From Acanthaster planci (Eukaryota; Echinodermata; Asteroidea; Valvatida; Acanthasteridae), in the NCBI RefSeq assembly GCF_001949145.1, contig NW_019091374.1, positions 2,034,663 to 2,070,288 on the forward strand: 35,626 bases of DNA. The letters run 5' to 3'. Under the pieces are notes generated by a model that saw only the letters and a list, made by a program, of their open reading frames with translations, was not told the DNA's origin and made no database searches. How positions within the stretch are numbered: the stretch's first letter is position 1; every line of letters starts with the position of its first letter. Below, piece by piece: positions 11,648-21,799 of the stretch. The translations under genes and the position numbers were made by a program.

Positions 11648-12614
11648 NNNNNNNNNNNNNNNNNNNNNNNNNNNNNNNNNNNNNNNNNNNNNNNNNNNNN
11701 NNNNNNNNNNNNNNNNNNNNNNNNNNNNNNNNNNNNNNNNNNNNNNNNNNNNNNNNNNNNNNNNNNNNNNNNNNNNNNNNNNNNNNNNNNNNNNNNNNNN
11801 NNNNNNNNNNNNNNNNNNNNNNNNNNNNNNNNNNNNNNNNNNNNNNNNNNNNNNNNNNNNNNNNNNNNNNNNNNNNNNNNNNNNNNNNNNNNNNNNNNNN
11901 NNNNNNNNNNNNNNNNNNNNNNNNNNNNNNNNNNNNNNNNNNNNNNNNNNNNNNNNNNNNNNNNNNNNNNNNNNNNNNNNNNNNNNNNNNNNNNNNNNNN
12001 NNNNNNNNNNNNNNNNNNNNNNNNNNNNNNNNNNNNNNNNNNNNNNNNNNNNNNNNNNNNNNNNNNNNNNNNNNNNNNNNNNNNNNNNNNNNNNNNNNNN
12101 NNNNNNNNNNNNNNNNNNNNNNNNNNNNNNNNNNNNNNNNNNNNNNNNNNNNNNNNNNNNNNNNNNNNNNNNNNNNNNNNNNNNNNNNNNNNNNNNNNNN
12201 NNNNNNNNNNNNNNNNNNNNNNNNNNNNNNNNNNNNNNNNNNNNNNNNNNNNNNNNNNNNNNNNNNNNNNNNNNNNNNNNNNNNNNNNNNNNNNNNNNNN
12301 NNNNNNNNNNNNNNNNNNNNNNNNNNNNNNNNNNNNNNNNNNNNNNNNNNNNNNNNNNNNNNNNNNNNNNNNNNNNNNNNNNNNNNNNNNNNNNNNNNNN
12401 NNNNNNNNNNNNNNNNNNNNNNNNNNNNNNNNNNNNNNNNNNNNNNNNNNNNNNNNNNNNNNNNNNNNNNNNNNNNNNNNNNNNNNNNNNNNNNNNNNNN
12501 NNNNNNNNNNNNNNNNNNNNNNNNNNNNNNNNNNNNNNNNNNNNNNNNNNNNNNNNNNNNNNNNNNNNNNNNNNNNNNNNNNNNNNNNNNNNNNNNNNNN
12601 NNNNNNNNNNNNNN
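11648..12614. other. Assembly gap (967 N)
   Basis: An unbroken run of N. Open frames crossing it are artefacts. Its length may be an estimate rather than a measured size. Confidence 0.99.
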
Positions 12615-12786
12615 AAAATCGGACCCCTGGTGTGACAGTCAGTCATCTGTCGGTGGTTCACTGACACCATTACAGCAACGTTTTACCGCCGCACAGATAA
12701 ATCTCTTTTACAAGTGCGTATATGATTGCTTTATGTGGGTATGTGATGGTTTTAGCTTGAGGTACGTACGTGCGTACAACTGTGTA

Positions 12787-12832
12787 AGTTTCACGTATGC
12801 ACGTGACAGTTTTCACGTATGTATGTGAAACT
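12787..12832. repeat. Imperfect palindrome of 'ttcacgtatg' units
   Basis: Outer arms agtttcac (12787-12794) and gtgaaact (12825-12832) enclose two further copies of the ttcacgtatg/cacgtga motif. This is a small fold-back structure in the otherwise unremarkable sequence 12,615-12,889. Confidence 0.5.
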
Positions 12833-12889
12833 ATTAAAAACATATCCATTGGATTGACCAAACCGGCGTTAGGATCATTGGTCTAGATT

Positions 12890-13039
12890 CAGGGCCTGTT
12901 TGTTTCACACGGATCTCAATCTTGATCGGTGATCCCAAAGCTAGTTCGCTCTATCCATTATAGGCGGGGCTGCGGTGTCAGTAAACCAACGATCGCAATC
13001 ACTGATCGCATTCCAGATCCGTTTGAAAAGCAGGCCCTT
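12890..13039. mobile_element. Miniature inverted-repeat element, about 150 bp
   Basis: The left end cagggcctgtttgtttcaca is complementary, with small gaps, to the right end tccgtttgaaaagcaggcc, and the match extends about 45 bases inward through acggatct and gatc..gtgat. The element is too short to encode anything. I could not find a clean target-site duplication. The family is shared with the truncated copy at 11562. Confidence 0.68.
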
Positions 13040-13125
13040 AGTGAGACAGCCACCAGTTGCTTTAGTAGCTACAACAGCATGGAGTACAGAATTTTTTCAT
13101 GTGTACGGCTCAGCTCAACCTTTCG

Positions 13126-13470
13126 GTTGTGTTTGTGGGGGTAGGGTGGGGTACGATTGGGGTAGAAATTAGGTACTAAGGGTGTGACTTGGGACGGGAC
13201 GGATCGGAATTGTAGGATGGGATTGTATATATGGCGAGGTAGGGATTTATTTAAGGTAATGAGGATTTGGCAAGGTAGGGAACGTGGATGGGGTATAGAT
13301 TTGATGGGGCACATGGGCCGGGGATTACATGGCGTGGGGCATGGCGGGTAATTTTTAGGCGCGTCATTGGTTGGGATTTGGTGACATGAGGTGACAATTA
13401 AGCAGAGTTCAATAAAGATTTGCAAGGTGGGTGGGAGTACGTTGTTGTGCAGGGGTTGTAATTGGGTGGT
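13126..13470 (+). repeat. G-biased degenerate repeat tract
   Basis: About 345 bases in which the plus strand is strongly G-rich and C-poor. It is made of irregular ggggta, ggtagg, gggat and ggcatgg units, such as gggggtagggtggggta at the start. It looks like a decayed simple repeat with potential to form G-quadruplexes. The minus-strand frame through it is only the low-complexity complement. Confidence 0.6.
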
Positions 13471-16259
13471 GATGGTGGTTGACTAAGGATTGTGCTCTTG
13501 CTAATATTTCTAAATTTGTATGTTCTACGTTCATGATTTTGATCAAATTGTTAGACGATAAATTTAACATAGCCATATTTTTTTAGGATCATAAGCTGAT
13601 CACAAAAATATTTTAAAAAACCACACGTTTCACGTGTTATATTAAATGAGCACGAACTCATTTCCATATATAAAAGTATCAGAAAGCTTTTACAGCTTCA
13701 CTGTTCGATTTTTTTAACTTTCACAGAATAAATTCAGCTTCTTCTCTTATTGCCTGAATTGAAATGGGAACAGAAATTGAAACGCGTGCTGAGCGCAGAC
13801 GATTTTATTTTCGCAGCTTTGATTTTACAAAGGCTTTCCGCAAAAAGAGCCTTTTTGCAACAAGTGACGAGACCGTTATCTTAAATGAACAAGGACGAAT
13901 GGTACAGCTTGTCTGTTGAAAGTAAAAAATATGTCAAAAACATGGGCTGTTGCAAAGTCCTTTTTAGCCGATTTCAGAAACAACAACATCTCTTAATGAA
14001 TCACATTAAATCGAGGCTGGACAGAGTTTGTCAGCAGCGGGTAGATTTCAAACCTGCCCTGTAAGGAAGTGGAGTGCATAAAGGATTTTGAACCACGTGG
14101 ACAAAACCCGTGTCTTCAGAAGCAACTCAGGAACGCGAATTTCGTAAAACGCTTGGACCATATGCTAATTCCCACATTACAGGGGGAACAAAAGCAAAAT
14201 AGGTGACATACCAAGCACACAAAGGCCACGGAGGTTTTATTTGGCAGCTTGTCAATAGTTAGGAATGCCAACGGAAGGTGGCATTTGCTCCATTGTTTTC
14301 ACATAATACCCTTTTCTTCGGCTGTGTAAAACTCAAGGGCAAGTAAGAGCAAAATTAAATCGATATTTGGCAGTCAGTGAGTGTGCAAACTGGGCACGAG
14401 TCACATGCACAACGCATGGGATAAAGCCAGTTGCGTATTTAGGTCTTAAATTCAGGAGGGGAGCAATAAACAGTTTCCTTTTAAGTGCGACTGCGCTTTT
14501 TTCCATCGTAAAGCAAGCCTCGTACCAAACGATAAGTGGTTGTACTGTTACTTAAATAATCCCGCTTTTAATTCCCTAAAATGGTAACATAATTATGAGG
14601 AAGGCTTGCCCTACACGTCCCCAACGCCAGCTAACTCTTCAAAAGGGCTGCTGGAAAAAAGAAAGGTGGAACTTTTCAAGTAAACAGGGACACCAAAATT
14701 CTTTTATCAACCCAAATAATCCCAAACTTTGATAAATATAATTTGATACACATCCTGGTGCGGCAGTGGTTGAAAGTTGAATCATAGTTATGAAGGAGTC
14801 ATGGTATTAAGATCAGACAAGGAATACCTTTAGGTAGAGAGCACAACATATTTAACACATCGACACGTCGGGAATATAAAGGAAAAATTCATATGATCGG
14901 AGCGTACCTAATAAATACGACCGTATTTAGTCTGAACGTGTGGTTTCTGTGCAAAGACTAACTGGATACTAAAGACTTTTTACTTTTGGTTTTGTTATTG
15001 AAATGTTAAGTTTTCACTCAAGTGAGTAATTTCTGTGGATTTCAGCTAATGTAGCTTTTAGCATAAACTATCATAAAACACACACAAAAGGAAATCGCTT
15101 TTTTCTCATTAACTTCAAAGTATACCCAGCAAGAAATGAGACCGAGGGGTACCCCCGTAACATGTCCAATCCCTATACACATTCCAGACTATTGTTACTT
15201 AACACGTCCCCCAAGATGTCTGAAAGGAATTCCCCAGATTCCTGCGAGACAATGACCAACACAAAGCAGGGGGGTTCTCTCTGCCTCATACCTTTCTGCG
15301 TATGCTTCAATGGGTCGGAAGAAATTGAGCTATTCTTAATCTTAAAAAAAAAAGAAATAAAAACTAAAACATAATAGAACAATTAAAAAACAGATTATTT
15401 TGATGTTTTAAATTATTGCCGGAGATCTGGGTGACAGTGAGTTGCTATAAGATACGCGATTGAGCCGTGTTTTTCGTTAAAGTCATGCAGGCCTAGTTCC
15501 AATGTTTTCTTGAGCATCTTAACCGAGTGGAAGAGAAAATGATAATGTTTAAAAAGCATTTTTTCTACATATTTTGTCATTTCAAGTAGAATGGAAAGTG
15601 TTAACGAAGATGATGGGATACTCTTTTCTCGAGGTTTTGCATGCATGTATTAACTCACTCATTTTGGCTATCATTAAGCTTTGCATAGCATCAGTACTCT
15701 GTGACACTCTACAATTTGTGCAGGATCGGCTCAAGTTTATTGTGAAGTAAATGAGCCCCATAGGCCTATCTGTAATCTTTGAGACATTTGCAGATTCCTA
15801 AATCGATATCACTAGTTACTACCGAAATCACGATGATTGCAGGTTTTAGTTTCCCGCTCTGTTTGAAACTCAACGTCTCAATATACATTCAATTCATTAC
15901 AGAGTAGCAATCTTAACTTCTTACGACGAGCCAGTTACTAAACCGGGTATCAGTTCTATAGAGAGACACTACAACCGTCCGCAAACAAATCAGAAATTTC
16001 TTTTCATAATGTCCTGTTCCTTCTCGTTAAAAGAAAACAAAAACACAAACCAGCAATGAAAAGAATGGGGCCAAATGATGACGTCAGGGCTAAGAAAAAA
16101 TGCAGTTGGAGCATCAACTGATCCAATAATGTGTACTTGCCAATATTAGAATATATTTCAAATAAACAAACCGCACGCAAACTACTAACAAAGGACCAAT
16201 GTCAGAACTTTTTGTCTGACCTCCTTCTTACTGTTATAAATTTACCTTTGTTAACTTCT
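13471..16259. other. Intergenic DNA, no gene recognised
   Basis: AT-rich sequence with scattered short frames and no domain, tRNA or structured repeat that I can support. Confidence 0.5.
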
Positions 16260-16550
16260 GTATTATTTTACTCGTGTATACTAATGAAATAAACCTCAAA
16301 CCTGAGACATATAGCTGGGCTACACATAATACTGGGGTGACACTGACCTGTTCAGGAAAAAAAATACGGACTAGCTCCAGCCATACAATTACAATTCAGT
16401 ATTACTTAACTTGTGCATAGTATGGAAATAAAACTGACACCTGTAACCTGAAACATATAGCTGGGCTACACGTATATACTAGGGTGAAACTGACCTGTTC
16501 AGAAAGAAAAACATTAGGCTGCGGACTAACTCCAGCCACAAAATTACAAT
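16260..16550. repeat. Tandem duplication, two diverged units of about 140 bp
   Basis: Unit 1 (about 16260-16398) and unit 2 (about 16399-16550) share in order: gtatta.tt.ac, atgaaataaa/ atggaaataaa, acatatagctgggctacac, gggtga.actgacctgttcag, and cggacta.ctccagcca followed by a.aattacaat.cagt. The strongest anchor, gctgggctacac, recurs 146 bases apart. The units differ by several small indels and substitutions. Confidence 0.85.
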
Positions 16551-18383
16551 GCAGTCCGCCCTTGGACCTTTTGTTCCACACAAAGCAAGCTGCGCCCTGT
16601 GCAAAGAGGGGAATACCCCAAACCCATCTATTAACATATCAATGACACCACCGAAATTGCTGGAGTAAAAGAATACGTACGAAAGTAACGAGGCCTAGAA
16701 GGATGAAAGCAAAACAACTTTCTCAAAGTTCTTTCTTGCCGAGGCGATTTAGTGTCTTATCGCCACGGCGAGATATTAACTCTCTGCGGTGAGTTATTAT
16801 TCTGTTTATTACGTGAGAATGACGGAGCCCCATGACGCAACAAAATATGCCCTTTATCACCCTAATGGACACAAACCGATAAGGTCTTTCCATGTAGGCC
16901 CATACAGCCAATCAATAACCAACGTCAGTCCAGTGGATCAATATATTAAATAATCAAAGCGGGGCTGTTACGTTTTCCCCGACTTCTGGAGAATCTTTAA
17001 CACTCTCTCTATTAAAAGTCATTCTTAAATTGGCAAGATGGTTCCTTGTTATGTGGTTTATCAAATGAATATTAATTGAATTTCATTCGAAATGCATGCG
17101 AGTCGATTTCAGCACAAGTATAAAACATAGTGCAGATTAACTGGGGATGCTGGGCATTGCAGGCATTATCGAGAATTGTGAATCCCTTCATTTCACTTAA
17201 AAATGAAGACCTTCCAGATATTTTCGACGATTATGATGCAACTAGAGTCAATCACAATTCTTTTCGTTTTGACTACTCGATGGAATTACCCGTTGCATTG
17301 AAGTGTTTTAACTTTGGTTATAGATTTGTCTGATGACTTTAGTTAGAAATCCATTAGAGAACCAGTCGTCCGCTGATTATAAAAGCCTTTTCATCACCTG
17401 ATAAAGCACTTTAAAGGATGAGTTTTACAGGTGGCATCTTGGGCCGCGCCGTTCGTTCCTTGCGTCACATAATGACCGCCAAACACCCATAATGCAACCT
17501 CCTGCACACGAAAATGCCCGTTTGTTTGGCTACAGACTCGCACTTTATCCTTGAAACCTAACTTACCCCATGTTGTCGCTGAAGTGCATCAGATCTCACT
17601 AAATTAACGTTACTCCTGTCGGTAGAGACACTACCCATGTTGCTTCTCAAAGTGAGGCTAACAGCCTCGTGCTGTCTTTTCCCTCAAAAGAGCAGCATTG
17701 GCTGTATTAATCTCTCTGTGGAAGGAGTCTCCGGTTTCACAAATCGGAGCAGAGACGCTTAGCAATGATTCTGCGAGCCGTTAAATGTTCATGCGTCACT
17801 ATCACTCCAATAGAGAAGAATCGGCAATGCGTGACGCACCGACACAGTCTAACCGGGTCAGTTTCAACTACAGAGGCTGAAATTATACAGGTGGGGTAAT
17901 GCGACAGGCCAACAATACAATTTCTGACAAAAGCTCTTTTTTGCATGCAAGTCTTCGTATAATTGCGACATCACTCTGCTTCAATGAAAGTGATGCAATT
18001 GAACTTCTAAACAGCTTGTTTTATCAATACTCAGCTTTGTCCTTTCGACATTTGTTTCCCTAATTAAAAGGGCATTTTGCTGCTTCTGGAGTGTCTAGAT
18101 TAATGCTACATTGATTTGTACACACACACAAATCTTGCATTTTCAAAAGATTTGCCGGCATAAATTCTGTATAGTTAGCAAGCAGTCTTTTTCTCAGAAC
18201 TGTTTTCAGAGGGTTTATTACAGGAATGTTACCGTCGAAATAGGGGGCACCCTTAGTTCCATGCCAGTAGATGCAATCACATGATCACATCTTGTTTGCT
18301 CTATGCACGCATATTATTTTTCCAGGACTTGTGAAATACGCCCTCTGTTGGCCATAATAATCACCAGCCAGTTTTAAAAACAG
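16551..18383. other. Intergenic DNA, no gene recognised
   Basis: No gene is seen. Around 17,795-17,840 the motif tgcgtcac occurs, followed by its inverse gtgacgca, in a GC-richer stretch. These could be bZIP-type binding sites, but the support is only motif-level. A short (CA) run lies near 18,120. Confidence 0.45.
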
Positions 18384-18645
18384 TAAGGCACGACGGCACA
18401 AGACGACGGATGACGACAAGACGTGACGGCACGACATCAGGACGCGATAGCACGATGGTAAGACGTGACAACCTAACCAACACAGTATAAAAACCATACA
18501 ATGAAAGGCGACTCGACAGCGTGACAGCACGCCGTGACGACGGCAAGACGCGCCGGCACAACACGATGGCATTAAGAGATAATATGGCACGACAGCACTA
18601 CACGACGCCACGACGGCACGACGCAACGCATTAACCACAGTATAA
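18384..18645. repeat. CGAC-rich minisatellite, two-part
   Basis: Irregular copies of gacggcacgac / gacgacggca fill this stretch (for example gcacgacggcac, gacggcacgac, cacgacggcacgacgc). Each half ends with the same tail, accacagtataaaa or acacagtataaaa (about 18478 and 18633), so a block of roughly 150 bases appears duplicated. The open frames here (minus strand) are products of the repeat. Confidence 0.7.
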
Positions 18646-18855
18646 AAGTAATGAGAAAGGAGGCAACACTACGTTCGGATAGAGCAGTTATAGCGACGCT
18701 TCGTGGCGGCGGCATGCGATTTTATTGCCTATAGAACACCATAAACCTTGACTCGAATCAGGATCTTTTGAGACGTCTGCGTTTATGCTTTGGATATGGA
18801 GGCTGCGCGTGGTCACGTGCTTCCCGTCCTCTTGTGTCCACTTATTACTGTGAGT

Positions 18856-19124
18856 TCAGAAATCCCGACTTGACGAATCTATCAGCCGTTTGTACACAGA
18901 GAATCAGCTCATTTACCAAAACGAGTAGCAGCCAATCAAATCGCTGGACTTGTTCTTACATCGTTCATATCTGTATTATAATGAACGAGTCTGCAAGTCT
19001 GACTAATTTGATTGGTGGAATTCCGTATATACCATGCAAGATCACGTCGTTCATATGCAATTATGAATAGCTTCATATGACCGAAGGGTTCTGATTGGCT
19101 TATCCGTCAAGTCGAATTTACTGA
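18856..19124. mobile_element. Short terminal-inverted-repeat element, about 0.27 kb
   Basis: The left end (cagaaatcccgacttgacgaat) and the reverse complement of the right end (cagtaaattcgacttgacgg) match over about 22 bases, with cgacttgacg identical (18866-18875 against 19105-19114). The interior has sub-repeats around cgttcatat and gattggt. There is no coding capacity. Confidence 0.62.
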
Positions 19125-21620
19125 CTGGTGGTACACGTTGTACACTCTTTGACGTTGACGCCAGATATCGCGGAAAAGCTATCAAATGAGGGCGCCGTGT
19201 AAGAAGTTATGCGAGCGGCCGAGCGGGACGACCGTGTACTGTACGTTATGCGAAGGGATGGCTGACTGGGAAAGAGCAACGTAAGTCCGACTTGATTCAA
19301 GTCCAGCAAATGGCCCTCACATGGGCTCTCAGTGGGATGTAAGTACAATGCCCGTACTCCCTAACAAAATATTGTGAAGGGCGTCAGCCTCTGCCGTATG
19401 TAACAGCGGAAACTGCAATACTGGTTCTAACCAAGTTCCAACAAAGGGCTCAACAGTGCATTACTTTTGGTTCCAACAACAATACTTTTAGCAAACAGCA
19501 CCCCTATTGACACTATTCCATCACGCTGAAGCAGGTTACATCCGATGAAATTTGCATCAGTTATGATCAATTCTCCTGACATGTACATGTACATAAAAAG
19601 AGAATTGCTTTCTCATGTAAGTGTAAGAGCGCCTGTTAGTATTTGCAATGTGAGGCATGAAAAGGTTTTTGGTGGAGAGTGAAGCGGAAAGTGCTGTAAA
19701 AGCTGAGCTGCGTGGTTTGTGTCCAGCTTTCACACTCCCTGAAACGCGCTGTTCATAAAAAAAATTTAAAAAGAAAAGAAAAGAAATGAAAGACATCCAG
19801 GGGATTTATTTAATCTAACCATTTCCTAGATTATAAAGTACACGCATATTAGAAAAACTGATCATTTAACGGTACTTTTTCGAATGCAAGTTATATACGA
19901 GAGATATGATGCCCCGAAGTTAGTTGGTACAATACTACCTGCTCGATCGCCCGTGGAGGGTTGGATAAGAATTTTTTTTCAGAGTAAATTTTCTCCCATA
20001 ACAAAGCGGTTGCATTTGTTTCTCTCTTTGGTCACCTATCCCGGGGTAAGAAAAGTTGGAAAGTTGTTACATTTGGCAATCAAGGGAAGCATTATGTTTC
20101 GACATTTGCTAGACAGACGTACGTTTATGATTAGACATTTGGCTAAAAGAAATTGTTATTCGAAACGGCATAAAAAAGTTATGTACAGGTACTTTATTCG
20201 AAGGTCCTACTTACCACCCTGACTGGCCGTTCACGCCTTTATGATTCATGTGCGGCAGAAATGATAGCAAGTGCTGCATATAGTCTGTGCAGATGCCCGA
20301 GCAAACAGGTCGACGTGTGGTAGCTGTTGTAGCTCGAATGAAATCAGCCTTCTGCTACTGCGTCACTTTACAATTTAACTCAACGACGCGCAAGAATACG
20401 CGGTACACAGCTGACACCCAAGAATGCCCGCTATTCAAGTCAACGCCAATGAATGCCTGGTATTCAATTTAAACAAAAGAAGGACATTCTTAAATTTTGG
20501 AGAAACGCGCAGTGACAAAAAAATCAGAGGGCGCTATAAATATTTGCGCGCAAGCGATACCAAGGAGCGCCGCCGCGCACAGTACAAGCACTACTGTGTA
20601 CACGTACAGAAAGGTGGAGCGTGACTAAGAACAGAAGAAAAATTTGCAGGAACCGGTGTCAGATAAGAGTAAAGAATACGAAAACCTGACCTGGTTACAG
20701 AAGCATTCGTTCTATTTTCAATGTGCTCACCAGCCCTTTGTTTCATGGAGATTCTAGAAAAGAATTCCCATTTTTGCTGCTCTATCCTGCTGTGAATCCT
20801 GCACACGAACATGCTTATAATGCACACGCTTCGCCGTGATCTCCTCAAATTAGTACTTCTAAAATCCATGCATAACAATGATTTATTTTGTAAAACTCCA
20901 GCTTTAACACTGAGTTTTTCTTGAAATGCGTGTGTAAAGGCATCACCTTCAGACTGTAAACATTTAAAAGAAATCCTTCCCTTCAACATAAATCAAGAAC
21001 ACTAACTGGATATATTTTTATTAGTATTCTGATCACGGTGTGACGAAGCCCTTTCATATTTCTTTGACCGTTTTGACCGTCCATTGAGTTTGGTACGAGT
21101 AAAGTAAAACAAAAATCTTCATATTCGATCAAAACTTAAAGCACGTGGAGATGCAGCACGCACAACCGACCGACGCCAAAGAAACCGATCAACCAAACTG
21201 GCACGGCACGGTCAAAAATCTGTTGAAACCAACGTGAAATCTGTTGGCCCAATGCGCGTTTGGAAAGGGTCGCCCATATAGATTTTCCGAATTAATTCAG
21301 TTATTAATTTGCAGGCAAGTTCAAGTTATGGAAGATTTGTAATGGTTTAAAAATAATTTGGTTGTGGTCCTACCTGATATTGTTGACTCAAATTTATTGT
21401 ATTCACTGAAGTCCAGATAATGGTAGGTCATAGTGAATGTGACTCGAGGGTTCTTAAAGATTAGTGACGAACAAACGTTTAAAGCATTACTGTAGTTTGT
21501 TTTGTTTTAATGGTGCCTTCAGCTACTCGGGCTATTTGCGAAAGACTCACCTTATCCAGTGATTGGTACTTTATAACAACATTATTAGCTGGTTAAATCA
21601 CAAGATAAGCATGTCATTTG
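19125..21620. other. Intergenic DNA with a possible plus-strand first exon
   Basis: Mostly unremarkable. A GC-richer segment 19,186-19,280 has an ATG frame ending at a consensus donor (see findings). A TATAAATA motif occurs near 20,535 in a locally CG-rich stretch. A diverged copy of the fold-back element core lies at about 21226-21275. The longer frames 19884-20222 (plus) and 20591-20989 (minus) match nothing I recognise. Confidence 0.4.
21226..21275. repeat. Diverged copy of fold-back element core
   Basis: The segment aaatctgttggcccaatgcg, then cgtttggaaagggtcg, repeats with few changes the centre of the element at 21622-21799 (aaatctgtcgacccagtgcg, then ctttcggaaagggtcg). It lies about 460 bases upstream of it. 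Confidence 0.6.
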
Positions 21621-21621
21621 T

Positions 21622-21799
21622 GAACGCGGACGTTTAACAATAGTGCGCCTCCTAGAGTTTGCAACGCGTTAGTCAATCCAATGTGCGAAATCTGTCGACC
21701 CAGTGCGCTTTCGGAAAGGGTCGACAGATTCTGCACGTTGTGATTGGCCAACGCGTCGCAAACTCTTGGAGGCGCATTATTGTGAATCGCCCGTATTGT
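21622..21799. mobile_element. Long fold-back (hairpin) element, about 178 bp
   Basis: The whole stretch is one imperfect palindrome. The best arms are aatagtgcgcctcctagagt (from 21639) with its partner ending at 21781, continuing inward through gcaacgcgtt, aatctgtcgaccc and back through gggtcgacagatt, aacgcgtcgc. The loop is about 14 bases. Weaker complementarity continues to 21622/21799. The overlapping frames on both strands are by-products of the palindrome. Confidence 0.85.

Noticed and set aside
11394-12670. Long open frames of 345-413 codons across 11,394-12,670
   Set aside because: They exist only because the N run has no stop codons.
13069-13425. 118-codon proline-rich minus-strand frame
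   Set aside because: It is the complement of the G-biased repeat tract and is low complexity, not a gene.
20591-20989. 132-codon minus-strand frame
   Set aside because: No recognisable domain and no supporting splice or promoter context; consistent with chance.
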